64,000 nt of DNA from Anomaloglossus baeobatrachus (Eukaryota > Chordata > Amphibia > Anura > Aromobatidae): assembly GCF_048569485.1 (NCBI RefSeq), contig NC_134354.1, positions 393,387,878 through 393,451,877 of the forward strand, read 5' to 3'. A program made the position numbers and the translations under genes. A model generated the notes under the pieces. The model did not search any database. It was given only the letters and a program-made list of their open reading frames with translations, and was not told where the DNA came from. Positions 22,546 to 33,289 of the stretch are shown here, one piece after another (positions within the stretch are counted from its first letter, which is position 1; each line of letters starts with the position of its first letter).

Positions 22546-23471
22546 CAGTACATACCAAAAGTTTGGACACACCTTCTCATCTCCAGAACAACTGTTAAGA
22601 GGAGACAGCAGGCCTTCATGGTAAAATAGCTGCTAGGAAACCACTGCTAAGGACAGGCAACAAGCAGAAGAGACTTGTGTGGGCTAAAGAGCATAAGGAA
22701 TGGACATTAGACCAGTGGAAATATGTGCTTTCGTCTGATGAGTCAAAATTTGAGATCTTTGGATCCAACCACTGTGTCTTTGTAGAAAAGGTGGACGGAT
22801 GGACTCTACATGGCTGGTTCCTACCGTGAAGCATGGAGGAGGAGGTGTGACGTTGTGGGGGTGCTTTGCTGGTGACACTGTTGGGGATTTATTCAAAATT
22901 GAAGGCATACAGAACCAGCATGGCTACCACAGCATCTTGCAGCGGCATGCTATTCCATACGGTTTGCGTTTAATTAGACCATCATTTATTTTTCGACAGG
23001 ACAATGACCCCAAACACACCTCCAGGCTGTGTAAAGGCTATTTGACTAAGAAGGAGAGTGATGGGGTGCTATGCCAGAAGACCTGGCCTCCACAGTCACC
23101 AGACCTGAACCCAATCCAGATGGTTTGAGGTGAGCTGGACCGCAGAGTGAAGGCAAAAGGGCCAACAAGTACTAAGCATCTCTGGAAACTCCTTCAAGAC
23201 TGTTGGAAAACCATTTCTGGTGACTACCTCTTGAAGCTCATCAAGTGAATGCCAAGAGTGTGCAAAGTAGTAATGAAAGCAAAAGGTGGCTACTTTGAAG
23301 AACCAAGAATATGACATATTTTCAGTTGTTTCACACTTTTTTAAGTATTTCATTCCACATGTTTTAATTCATAGTTTTGATGCCTTCAATGTGAATCTAC
23401 AATTTTCAGAGTCCTGAAAATAAAGAAAACTCTTTGAATGAGAAGGTGTGTCCAAACCTTTGGTCCCGGTA
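22546..23471 (+). mobile_element. Tc1/mariner element, internally deleted
   Basis: The element starts CAGTACATACCAAAAGTTTG just after a TA dinucleotide. The right side carries the matching inverted terminus (GAATGAGAAGGTGTGTCCAA) and reaches TTTGG before similarity to the terminus stops at TCCCGG. The left terminus is about 35 bp and runs straight into mid-transposase sequence, so the 5' UTR and the N-terminal DNA-binding region are missing. It sits within the left inverted half of the 22025-28455 insertion. Confidence 0.88.
22590..23310 (+). pseudogene. Tc1/mariner transposase relic
   Basis: The + strand reads KRLVWAKEHKEWTLDQWKYV, then LSSDESKFEIFGSNHCVFV, which contains the first catalytic Asp. 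Then come a frame with GGGVTLWGCFAGDTVGDLFK and QDNDPKHTSRLCKGYL (second Asp), and WPPQSPDLNPIQMV (before the third acidic residue). This is the DD34E layout of Tc1 transposases. The N-terminal paired-like DNA-binding domain is absent. The frame changes between blocks, and the position after NPIQMV is a stop, so it is inactive. Confidence 0.87.
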
Positions 23472-24003
23472 AACATTTTCTTTTTTTTTTCCTTTCTTTC
23501 TCTCCTTTCTCTCTCTCCTTTCTCTCTCCTTTCTCTTCTTTCTCTTCTTTCTCCTCTTTCTCTCTCTCTTCTTTCTCTCTCTCTTCTTTATCTCTTTCTC
23601 TCTCTCTTTCTCTTCTTTCTCCTCTTTCTCTCTCTTCTTTCTCTCTTTCTCTCTTCTGTCTTTCTCTCTTTCTCTCTCTTCTTTCTCTGTCTCCTCTCTC
23701 TTCTTTCTTTCTCTCTTTTCTTTCTCTCTTTCTTTCTCTCTTTCTCTCTCTCTTCTTTCTCTTTCTCGCTCTCTTCTCTCTCTTCTTTCTCTCTTTCTTG
23801 CTCTCTCTTCTCTCTCTTCTTTCTCTCTCTCCTCTCTCTTCTTTCTCTCTCTCTTCTTTCTTTCTCTCTTTCTCTCTCTCTTCTTTCTCTCTTTCTCGCT
23901 CTCCCTTCTTTCTCTCTTTCTTTCTCTTCTTTCTCTCTTTCTCTCTCTCTCTCTTCTTTCTCTCTCTCTCTTTCTCTCTCTTCTTTCTCTCTCTCTTTCT
24001 CAG
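23472..24003. repeat. CT-rich polypyrimidine tract, block 1
   Basis: About 530 bp of CTTT/TCTC repeats on the + strand. Two long Ser/Leu/Phe frames through it are composition artefacts. Such mirror-like polypyrimidine runs can form triplex DNA. Confidence 0.93.
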
Positions 24004-25138
24004 CCCTGGAGATGATCAGCTGATGCGGTCACCTGACGGCATCAGCTGACACTATGTTTTACCACCCGGCCGGCTAAACTATTAACTGATGCTATCGGAC
24101 AGGAGTCTGCACTGAAGTGTGTAGTTTGTTTTGGGTTTTTTTGCACTGATGCATCAGCTGATTGTATAAAAGCCGTTTATACAATCAGCTGCTGTGTCAT
24201 GTGATTCAGGCCCTTGAACCTGACACATCATCTGATCGCTTTGCCTTCCAGCAAACCGATCAGATGATATTGGATCCGGATTGGACGGCGCGGGACCCTT
24301 GACCCAGGATTACTGCGGAGGGGGTTCTTTATTTCAATAAAGATGGAGTCACTAATTGTGTTGTGTTTTATTTATAATAAAAAAAAATTTCTGTGTGTTG
24401 TGTTTTTTTTTAGCGGTACTAGAAATTCATGGTGGCCATGTCTAATATTGGTGAGACAGCATGAATTTCGGGCTTACGGCCAGTTAATAATATACAGCTA
24501 GCCCCAACCCCATTATTACCCAGCGAGCCACCCGTCATCAGGGCAGCTGGAATAGTTGGATACAGCTCCAGAAGATGGTGCTTTTATGAAAGCGCTCTTT
24601 TCTGGGGCAGCTGCTGACTGCAATTTGCAGCAGAGGGGCCCAGAAAGCTCAGGCCAACCTGTGCTGTGGATTCCAATCCCCAGCTGCCTAGTTGTACCTG
24701 GCTGAACACAAAAATATGGTGAAGCCCACGTCATTTTTTTTTTAATTATTTCATGTAATAAGCGAAATAATTAAAAAAAATGGGCTTCCCTATATTTTTG
24801 GTTCCTAGCTGGGTATAAATAGGCAGCTGGGGGTAGGGGGCAGCCCATAGGTGCCTGCTGTACCTGGATAGCATACAAAAATATGGCGAAGCCCACATAA
24901 TTTGTTTTTTAATTATTTCATGAAATTCATGAAATAATTAATGAAAAAAGGACTTTCCTATATTTTTGGTTCCCAGCCGGGTACAAATAGGCAGCTGAGG
25001 GTTGGGGGCAGCCCGTAGGTGCCTGCTGTACCTGGCTAGCATACAAAAATATGGCGAAACCCACGTCATTTGTTTTTTAATTATTTCATGAAATTCATGA
25101 AATAATTAATAAAAAAAGCATGAGGGCGCGAGTTCTAG
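24004..25138 (+). repeat. Tandem duplication, unit A body
   Basis: This stretch (GAGATGATCAGCTGATGC, two ATCAGCTG/CAGCTGAT palindromes, TTTATTTCAATAAAGATGG, GTACTAGAAATTCATGGTGG) recurs at 25656-26640 with similarity over about 1 kb. The unit including the CT tract is about 1.68 kb (23463-25138) and starts at TCCCGGTAA; the same TCCCGGTAA occurs at 25139. Its end contains about three ~168-bp subrepeats (GAAGCCCAC at about 24721, 24888 and, as GAAACCCAC, 25056), each with a TTAATTATTTCATGAA palindrome. Confidence 0.78.
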
Positions 25139-25655
25139 TCCCGGTAATATTTTTTTTTAATTTAATTATATTTATAATATATTTATAATATATTTATAAT
25201 TATAATTTAATTATGCACTGAGGGGAGGAGCTGGACATCAGCTGTGAGCTCTCTCTCTTTCTCTCTCTCTCCTTTCTCTCTCTCCTTTCTTTCTCTCTCC
25301 TTTCTCTCTCTCCTTTCTTTCTTTCCTTTCTCTCTCTCCTTTCTCTTTCCCCTTTCTTTCTCTCCTTTCTCTCTCTCCTTTCTTTCTCTTCTTTCTCTTC
25401 TTTCTCCTCTTTCTCTCTTCTTTCGCTCTCTCTTCTTTCTCTCTTTCTCGCTCTCTCTTCCTTTTCTCTTTCTCTTCTTTCTCCTCTTTCTCTCTCTCTT
25501 CTTTCTCTCTTTCTCTCTCTCTTCTTTTTCTCTTTCTCTCTCTTCTTTCTCTCTCTTCTTTCTCTCTTTCTCTCTCTTCTTTCTCTTTTTCTCTCTCTCT
25601 CTTCTTTCTCTCTCTCTCTCTCTTTCTCTCTCTGTTCTTTCTCTCTTTTTTTCTC
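25139..25655. repeat. AT run and CT-rich tract, block 2
   Basis: TCCCGGTAATATTTTT is followed by AT-rich repeats (TATTTATAATA, 25150-25215) and about 410 bp of CTTT/TCTC (25243-25655). This is the start of the second duplication unit. The Arg/Glu/Lys-rich minus-strand frame across it (168 codons) is an artefact of the repeat. Confidence 0.9.
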
Positions 25656-26640
25656 AGACCTGGCGATGATCAGCTGATGCGCACACCTGATGGAATCAGC
25701 TGACACTATAAGTCGAGCGATGAGGCCAACTTTTTACCGCCCGGCCGACTAAACTATCATTTGATGCCATTGGACAGGAGTCTGCACTGAAGTGTGTAGT
25801 TTGTTTTGGTTTTTTTGCACTGATCCATCAGCTGATTGTATAAAAGCCGTTTATACAATCAGCTGCTGTGTCATGTGATTCAGGCCCTTGAACCTGACAC
25901 ATCATCTGATCGCTTTGCCTTCCAGCAAACCGATCAGATGATATTGGATCTGGATTGGACGGTGCGGGACCCTTGACCCAGGAGTACTGCGGAGAGGGTT
26001 CTTTATTTCAATAAAGATGGAGTCACTAATTGTGTTGTGTTTTATTTATAATAAAAATATTTTTCTGTCTGTTGTGGTTTTTTTTATCGGTACTAGAAAT
26101 TCATGGTGGCCATGTCTAATATTGGAGTGACACCATGAATTTCGGGCTTAGGGACAGTTGATAATATACAGCTATCCCCAACCCCATTATTACCCAGTGA
26201 GCCACCCGTCACCAGGGCAGCTGGAAGAGTTGGATACAGCGCCAGAAGATGGCACTTCTATGAAAGCGCCCTTATCTGGGGCGGCTGCGGATTGCAATTC
26301 GCAGCAGAGGGGCCCAGAAAGCTCGGGCTAACCAGTGCTGCGGATTCCAATCCCCAGCTGCCTAGTTGTACCTGGCTGGACACAAAAATGGGGTGAAGCT
26401 CATGTTGATTTTTTTTTTTAATTATTTCATGAAATTCATGAAATAATTAAAAAAGGGCTTCCCTATTTTTTTTGTTCCCAGATGGGTACAAATAGGCAGC
26501 TGGGGGGTTGGGGGAAGCCATACCTGCCTGCTGTACCTGGCTAGCATACAAAAATGGCGAAGCCCACATAATTTGTTTTTTAATTATTTCATGAAATTCA
26601 TGAAATAATTAATAAAAAAAGGGCTTACCTATATTTTTGG
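25656..26640 (+). repeat. Tandem duplication, unit B body
   Basis: This repeats unit A in the same order: the CAGCTGAT palindromes, TTTATACAATCAGCTGCTG, CAATAAAGATGGAGTCAC, GTACTAGAAATTCATGGTGG, the poly-T/AATTATTTCATGAA subrepeats. It differs from A by scattered substitutions and by an insertion after CAGCTGACACTATA, so the duplication is not fresh. Confidence 0.78.
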
Positions 26641-27310
26641 CTCACAGCCGGGTACAAATAGGCACCTGGGGGTTGGGGGCAGCCCGTAGGTGCCTGCTGT
26701 ACCTGGCTAGCATACAAAAATATGGCAAAGCCCACATAATTTTTTTGGGGGGCAAAAAACTCCTGCATACAGTCCTGGATGGAGTATGCTGAGCCTTGTA
26801 GTTCTGCAGCTGCTGTCTGTCTGTATGGAGGAGAGCAGACAGCAGCTGCAGAACTACAGGGCTCAGCATACTCCATCTAGGACTGTATGCAGGAGTTTTT
26901 TGCCCACCAAAAAAAATGACATGAGCTTCACCATATTTTTGTATGCTAGCCAGGTACAGCAGGCAGGTACGGCTGCCCCCAACCCCCAGCTGCCTATTTG
27001 TACCCGTCTGGGAACAAAAAAAAATAGGGAAGCCCTTTTTTTAATTATTTCATGAATTTCATGAAATAATTTTAAAAAAAATCGACATGAGCTTCGCTCC
27101 ATTTTTGTGTCCAGCCAGGTACAACTAGGCAGCTGGGGATTGGAATCCGCAGCACAGGTTAGCCCGAGCTTTCTGGGCCCCTCTGCTGCGAATTGCAATC
27201 TGCAGCCGCCCCAGAAAATGGCACTTTCATAGAAGCTTCATCATCTGACGCTGTATCCAACTCTTCGAACAGCCCTGGAGCCAGGTGGCTTGCTGGGTAA
27301 TTATGAGTTA
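26196..27310. repeat. Large imperfect palindrome
   Basis: The right arm (about 26830-27310) repeats the left arm (about 26196-26822) in inverted order: CATCTGACGCTGTATCCAAC mirrors GTTGGATACAGCGCCAGAAG, and TGCTGCGAATTGCAATC mirrors GATTGCAATTCGCAGCA. The centre is a hairpin at 26750-26905 (GGGCAAAAAACTCCTGCATA ... TATGCAGGAGTTTTTTGCCC). Frames on opposite strands here encode the same peptide because of the symmetry. Confidence 0.82.
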
Positions 27311-28202
27311 ATACTAGCTTTGTTTTACTAGCTAGTATTAAGTCAGAGATTCTTAATGTCAGGCAAGTTTGACCCAGCCATTAAGAATCTCCAATAAAGG
27401 GTTAAAAAAAAGACACCACACAGAGAAAAAATACTTTAATAGAAATAAATATACAGACACACTTAGAGACTCCATGTTTATTACTCCCTCTTATCCCTCC
27501 ACGATCCTGCTCTTCTGTCTTCTTTCTCCTTCAACCCATGCAGCTCTGCTACATCAGCAGCGCTGCATGGGAGGAAGACACTGCTGTTCCCATGCAGTCT
27601 TTTCACTCCGTGAGTGACCAGAAGCTGCTACCTGTAAGCGGTAACGTCACCGCTGACAGTCGGTTGCTATAGCAACGGTGATCTCCGTTATTGACCGGCT
27701 TTGGCAGCCGGTGAATAACAGAACAGGGAAGCAGAACGGGGAGTCGACCGTGTGCCAGAGCATGTCGCCGGTACACGGAGATACACAAACGATCACCGAG
27801 TACTGGAGAGATGCACTGACAGGTCCTAGCATGACGACAAAGCTATGTGACCAGTCTGTAGCCAATGAGATAATAGACAATTGACTGATCACATGGCTAT
27901 TTTGACGTCACGATAGGTCCTATGCTGGTGCTGGTTACCGAGAGGACGCAGCTATTATCGGAAGGAAAAGCGGTGGGAGACAGAGTGCAGGACGCATCGA
28001 GGGGACAGGTAAGTGTTATGGGAATGTTTATTAACTGTATGTGTACATTTATAATGTGTTTTTATGTGTTTGTGTTTGCCTCCCATTGGTTTCAATGGGG
28101 GCTCGAGAGGTTCGTCGAACGGCTCGCCGAACTGAACTCGAACGCGGCCTACGTTTGACGAACCGAGTCAAACTCGAGCCTCTAGAGGTTCGCTCATCTC
28201 TA
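27311..28202 (+). mobile_element. Right end of a hAT-type non-autonomous element
   Basis: The stretch has no coding domain. It ends in GGTTCGCTCATCTCTA, the reverse complement of TAGAGATGAGCGAACC, the same terminus as the element at 30095-33482. Ahead of it are TCCCATTGGTTTCAATGG and several GAACTCGAACG-like blocks. The next 8 bases (GTGTGCAA) could be one side of a target duplication. The matching left terminus is missing from this window, so either it was deleted or units A/B belong to the same element and lost their start. Confidence 0.65.
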
Positions 28203-28455
28203 GTGTGCAACTCTTTATCCTATTGTATAGTTATATGTTTTTGAGTCTTGCACCATGTTCACACCATTGGTGTTCCAGACATACATTCGTTAGTTAGTAT
28301 GCACTTTTTGTCTGAGAACCCTGCCCCACCCAGAGCCATTTGTCTCACTCCACATATATAGCTTTGTCCCTTTGTCTAGTATTCCCATAGCAGTTTTGCT
28401 GGTCATTATTCCCATGTACATTGTGACTTGCATGCAACTCTTTATCCTATTGTAT
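28203..28455 (+). mobile_element. Right half of the 14-bp-TSD insertion
   Basis: Matches the reverse complement of 22025-22545. TGCAACTCTTTATCCTATTGTA occurs at both its beginning and end. It is followed at once by TGCTATGCTTACAT (28456-28469), the duplicated target. Confidence 0.65.
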
Positions 28456-28876
28456 TGCTATGCTTACATGACATGCTCACTGTGTTTTCATGTTGTGCAT
28501 TTTCTTGTGTGACATGAAACTGTGAAATATGTACTCTGTATTTTTTTTAGCATGCTGCACATGTGTGATGTGTACTTTGTGTTTGTAAACTTTGCAATGT
28601 GTTTGTGTGATATGTGCTCTGTGCTAGTGTGATTTGTGTGCTAGTGTGATTTGTGTGCTTGTGTGATTTGTGTGCTGTGCTTGTGTGATTTGTGTGCTGT
28701 GCTTGTATGAAATGTGCGCTGCATGAGTGTGACATGTCTGGTGTTCTTGCATGATGCGTGGTCTGTGTTTGTGCCATGTATGCATAGTACTTATGTGATG
28801 TGTGCACTGTTCTTGCGTGAAGTGTGCACTTTGCTTGCATGATGTGAACTGTGCTTAGGTTTCTGATGTGTGCTTC
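28456..28876. repeat. TG-rich minisatellite, segment 2
   Basis: Continues the tract of 21770-22024. The cleanest part is 28616-28700, where GCTTGTGTGATTTGTGTGCT recurs about every 20 bp. The minus-strand 97-codon frame is His/Thr-rich repeat translation. Confidence 0.82.
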
Positions 28877-28883
28877 TGTTGCA

Positions 28884-29783
28884 GTGGCAAAGGGACCACC
28901 GTTGTGCAGAGTTCAATTATGGTACGCAAGACGAGGTGACAGAAACAAGGGTACAGCTTTGTTTTCAGGGGGGAAATATGTGTTTATGCAAGTAAATGGG
29001 ATAAGTATTGTAGTAAGAGTCAAATTTAGCACACTGCAGATTTTACCTGGGGCACCCAACTATACATCACCTCAGCTATTACAAAGATCAATTCAACAGA
29101 ATAGGCAAGCACATATTATTCACAACTGGACTGCGCTAACAACCTAGCTGGCCTCTGCTACTCGGGACATGTGGTTACTGCGCTCAGACTACTGAAGCCT
29201 ATGCTATGCCCTATTAAGTGCGCACACCAGTAAAGACTCAATGTACAGTCAAGGGGGAACAAGTCTACTCCCGGGAGCTCGGTGCTATGATGCTCGTCGG
29301 TGCGCACTCCTCCTTGAAAGGCAGGGGGGGAATTCTCCTTCTCTCACTTCCCCAGGGTCTTCCGACTGCTCTGGGTGACGTCTTCTTCCCTTTGGATTCG
29401 ACAACCTAGGATCATCTCAGTCCGGTACTCCCTCGATGGTGACCAAGGCTAACTCACAATCCGGCTCGCTGTTTCTCTCACAGCCGGCATTGTACCTTTC
29501 CCAAACCGCCGTTCTCGGACAGACTACAGGCAGCATCTCTCATACTCTTAGGCAACTCAATTGCTCCTGTTCCCACCCAAACTCTTTCTCCCACTCTTTC
29601 TCTCCTTCCTGCACATTTTGGGCCAGGTAAGTCCAAGTCAGCAATTCAGAAGGGTGGTTGCCAGCTGAACCGGCAAGTATATAACACACAGAAAACAAGG
29701 GAGCACTGCCTCTCAAACTTATAGCACTCTTAACCTTTTTGTAGGGTTGTTCACTCTACTTTCCTGATTTGTGTACTTTTTAG
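28884..29783. other. Unidentified segment inside the minisatellite
   Basis: About 900 bp of non-repetitive sequence interrupts the TG tract. It is bracketed by TGTTGCA (28877-28883 and 29784-29790), a possible 7-bp duplication, though chance is plausible in TG-rich DNA. Frames reach about 98 codons with no domain. No inverted termini are evident. The family is unknown. Confidence 0.4.
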
Positions 29784-29790
29784 TGTTGCA

Positions 29791-30094
29791 TGGGTGCTGT
29801 TGCTTGTGCATGTGTTTTTGTGATAAGTATCCTGTGCCTATTTTATATGTACACTGTGAGGCATATGTGCATTGCTTGCCTTATATATACTGTGTTTGTG
29901 CGATGTGCACTGTGCTAGTCTGACCTCCGTGCTGTTCATGTGTGATGTGTACCCTGGGCTTGTGAAAAATGTGTGATGTGCTTGTGTGATGTAAACTGGG
30001 GTTGTGTGATGTGTGCGTTATGCTAGTGTGTTGTGTGCACTGTGCTTGTGTGTCATCCATTGTGCTTACATGATATGTTCGCTTTGCTTGAGAG
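29791..30094. repeat. TG-rich minisatellite, segment 3
   Basis: GCTTGTGTGATGT-type repeats continue to CTTGAGAG (30087-30094), which is duplicated at 33483-33490 on the far side of the next element. Confidence 0.8.
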
Positions 30095-31211
30095 TAGAGA
30101 TGAGTGAACCTGTTCGATAAAGGCTCGTCAAACTCGGGTTCTATGCAAGCCTGAGCTTGTTCATTCAGGCTCCGCAAACACTAACATTACACCTAAAAGT
30201 CAGCTTTAGGTTTTCCCACAAACACCGCATTTCCAAGAATACATTTGGAATCCGGTACAAGCACTTCATACTCACTTCATACTCACCGTTTCACCGAGGC
30301 GGCTGTCACACTGCTCCTGTGCATCTGTATGCTGCTCTCGCAGCCTCTGCTTTACTTCCTGTGCCACTCATCACATATGCATATGCACTGTTTTCCCTGC
30401 CCACTGGCCGGCCTGGTGTTTGTGATTGGTTGCAGTCAGACAAACCCCCAGCCTGTGTGACAGTGTCTGACTGCAGTCACTCACAAGCGCTGTCTGCGGG
30501 TCAGTAACATGGTATAAAAATAAATAAATAAATAAATAAAATAATTGGCATAGAGTCCCCCATATTCTGATAATCAACACAGACAAAGTATATTGTTACA
30601 GGCTACAGCCTCCGTCATCTGGCTATGTATCAAAAAAAGAGGAACCACATGCGTTTTTTTTTAACTATTTAAATAAATAATTTAAAAAAACGACGTGCGG
30701 TGCCCCCCAATTTTGATGCCCAACCATGATAAAGCCTGACAGCTGGAGCTGGTATTCTCAGCCTGGGAAGGCCTTTGGATATTAGGCCCCCTAGCCTAAA
30801 AATAGTTTTCTGTAGATGCCTGAGATTGCAGCTGTCCCCCTGCCGGCACTGTTACTGTTAAAGTACAGGGCCGTGTCCCGCACCCTGCCATCCCTTCAAC
30901 ACTGACAGAGCAATCCGTGGAATGCGGGGCAGCCTGCATCTACATGCCGGCACTGTCACTGTTAAAGTGCTAGTGGGGTGTGGGACACGGCCTCGCAATT
31001 TAAGTGTGCTTCAGGTCACCAGATGTGATACCGTGGGAACCCGGGTATGACCTCCGATGATCCTAGTGACATCACTGCTGCCAGCCAGGTCTTTCTTGTC
31101 AGTGTTTCCCGAAGCCTGAAGAGATCGGTCTCTCCAGGCTTGGTATAGCAGAGCCAGGACTATCGTGGGACTTTATGTGTATTTGAGATTTGATGTTCCT
31201 TGCCTGCTGTC

Positions 31212-31240
31212 CTGACGAAGGGAGCTGTGACTCCTGAAAC
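31212..31240 (+). other. Hammerhead-ribozyme-like core inside the hAT element
   Basis: CTGACGA, then AGGGAG...CTCCT as stem II, then GAAAC: both conserved core strands are present. This form is commoner in PLE and related retroposons than in hAT elements, so a retroposed fragment may be embedded here. I could not identify a stem III strand and cleavage site upstream with confidence. Confidence 0.42.
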
Positions 31241-31814
31241 ACGTAGACATGTGCATGCCTATAAAAGAAGCATAAATCTCCTTTGAATTTTCTGAGTCCT
31301 TGGCGCGGATTTACAACCCGTTTCCCGTTTACTCTCTGTTATCAGCCAATTTTGGGACTGCTGCTGGACTTGGATTCCTATATGCGTGCATAGTGGTTGT
31401 GACTGGCACAACCATTATAGGTGAGTGTAACACTTGTTTTTACCCTTTCCATCACCTGGGTAAGACCCTATTGTGCTTTCTTTTCCACAGCTTTTTTATT
31501 TATGTGTATTATGTCAGACCTGGGTGCTGTTTGGTTAATAAAGTGGTGAAAAGGGTGATTTTGTAATTTATTCCAAATAAAGGATTTTTCGCGGTGTTTG
31601 TGTATTTCTTTTTACTTATAGGATTAGTGATGGGGGGATCTCATAGAAGACCCCTTCCCATCACTAATTTTGGGCTTTTTGACAGTTGTGCGCTTTTATT
31701 AACCCCTCATTAAGCACCAGTGCAATCGGAAGAGCCGGTAAATTACAGAGCTTGTCACATCTAATGGATCTGACAATCTCAGGCAGCTGCAGGTTGCTAT
31801 TTTTAATCAAGAAA

Positions 31815-32040
31815 TAACGTCTGGAACACCATTCTGAGTCTGAACTGGGTGCAAAAACCTAAAAAATCTACACTATATGGAGAGATGGTATGCACACCAG
31901 TGACTATGTAAGGGGAATATATGAAAAGCAGAAACTGCTGTGTGAGTACTGACATGAAAAATCCAATAGCTATAGGTAAGAATGAAAATATGAAAAATGG
32001 AATCTGCATTACTGACATGAACATATGAATAAAGAGAAAT
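31815..32040 (-). repeat. Diverged copy of the 22025-28455 end family
   Basis: ACGTCTGGAACACCATTCTG, ATGAAAAGCAGAAACTGCTG, ACTGACATGAAAAATCCAAT and GGAATCTGCAT line up in order with 22038-22232 (GTCTGGAACACCATTGGTG, ATGAAAAGCAAAACTTCTAT, ACTAGACTGAAAAATACAAT, GGAATATGCAT). Strand is given to match the left half of that insertion. Confidence 0.6.
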
Positions 32041-32209
32041 TCCCTCACCCGCAAAATCAGGGTACTAGTGCACCAATGGGATAGGATTTTTCCCAAAAAC
32101 ACAGTCTATCAAATCCCAAGCGTGAACCCTGAGAGCAATCTCACTCCGCTAGCCATATGGGTGAGCAGGACCCGATTAGTTCTATACTATAGGGTCCAAC
32201 AGTGAGAAA

Positions 32210-32720
32210 GTGCAACGGAAAGAGTCACAGGCTAACAAGCAACACCAAGGGCACGGATGCAAGTGTGCTCCATCCTGGCTTCAGCGGTGCTCAGAATTCT
32301 GGTTTACAAGCTGTCGGTGTCAGTATCCTTGGACTGAGTGAGTACGCAGAAACCCTTATCCTTCCCAATGGCACCCCTTCACTGCCATCATCGGGCCCCG
32401 GGGCACACAACCCCCCACCCACGGAGGGGTTAAACACCTTGCTGCCATACCACCACCACCGGGCTCCCCAACAGTAGCGGTGGTACTCCACCTTACCATG
32501 TACCGTGGGTGGGGTCACAAACTTCTAACTCCCCTGTACATACTCCCTTTTTCAAACTCGAGTGTCCGCACAAGCCTCCGGATCCGGAGACCCCTCGAGC
32601 CACCGCGGTTCCGGATCTGAGTGGCTTGGCCGCTGACATGGGGGTGGTACATGAGTGTATGGCTGACGCTGCAGCCTGTAGCCGTGGGCTTTTTCTGTGC
32701 TGGGTATCATAGTATAGGGG
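32210..32720 (+). repeat. Diverged LTR-like fragment (fossil)
   Basis: Shares with the solo LTR at 33575-34789 the ordered blocks GCTGAGTGAGTAC / GACTGAGTGAGTAC, GGGCCCCGGG, CCCACGGAGGGG, CCATACCA and the CTCGAGCCACCG stretch. It is more diverged than that copy and lies within the hAT element. It is probably an older LTR remnant of the same broad family. Confidence 0.5.
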
Positions 32721-32881
32721 GATCCTGCGCCCATTGTTTTATTTTTTTAATTTTTAAACTACGATACTGACTGTAGATGCCAGAGTGTACGGGCTCTTTC
32801 CATGTATGACATCATTTCAACACACCGCTATCACATGATAAGGCATGGTCAAAATGCAGTCTGACATTTCCAGCCAGAGTA

Positions 32882-33072
32882 AACATTATTTTTCTAAATC
32901 CATGTGGGCATGTAGTTGATTATAATAGAAGCGGGGGTCTGGGGTTGAGACGCCCCAGATAGGGGGAGTGCAGGGGGGGCAAAGCCCCCCTTGCATGATT
33001 ATGGTGGACACACAGACCCCTGCTGTTATTATAATCAACTCCATGCCCACGTGGACTTAGAAAAATAATGTT
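32882..33072. repeat. Foldback/MITE-like inverted repeat
   Basis: Arms of about 60 bp face each other: AACATTATTTTTCTAAATCC on the left and GGACTTAGAAAAATAATGTT on the right, with CATGTGGGCATG / CATGCCCACGTG and AGACCCC further in. The loop contains a GGGGGGCAAAGCCCCCC hairpin. It lies inside the hAT-type element. Confidence 0.75.
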
Positions 33073-33099
33073 ACTTCCTCATATTAGCTATGTTGGCGG

Positions 33100-33180
33100 A
33101 GGACTTTGCTGACGTCATGTCCATGTAACCATAAGGGGCGGCCCTTCTGGTCACATGGACATGACGTAAGCAAAGGTCCT
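33100..33180. repeat. Short inverted repeat
   Basis: AGGACTTTGCTGACGTCATG faces CATGACGTAAGCAAAGGTCC (arms 33100-33126 and 33153-33180), one indel and one mismatch apart. Confidence 0.75.
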
Positions 33181-33289
33181 TTTAGCCACTGGGATTAAGA
33201 CATTACCATAGCAGATGTGGACATGCGGACCTGGAAGCAACAGCATCTCCGGGGACAGCATCACCGGTGAGTGACAGGAGTATCTAATG

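Noticed and set aside
23438-24049. Frames of about 200 residues made of Ser, Leu and Phe
   Set aside because: Translation of a CT microsatellite; no composition or motif typical of a protein.
25200-25706. Minus-strand frame of 168 residues rich in Arg, Glu and Lys
   Set aside because: The purine strand of the second CT tract. It looks like a charged coiled coil but is simple repeat.
26642-27055. Two frames on opposite strands encoding nearly the same peptide, suggestive of a duplicated gene
   Set aside because: Explained by the palindrome centred near 26828; no domain.
28547-30177. His/Thr-rich minus-strand frames of about 97 residues
   Set aside because: They come from the TG-rich minisatellite and lack conservation or domain content.
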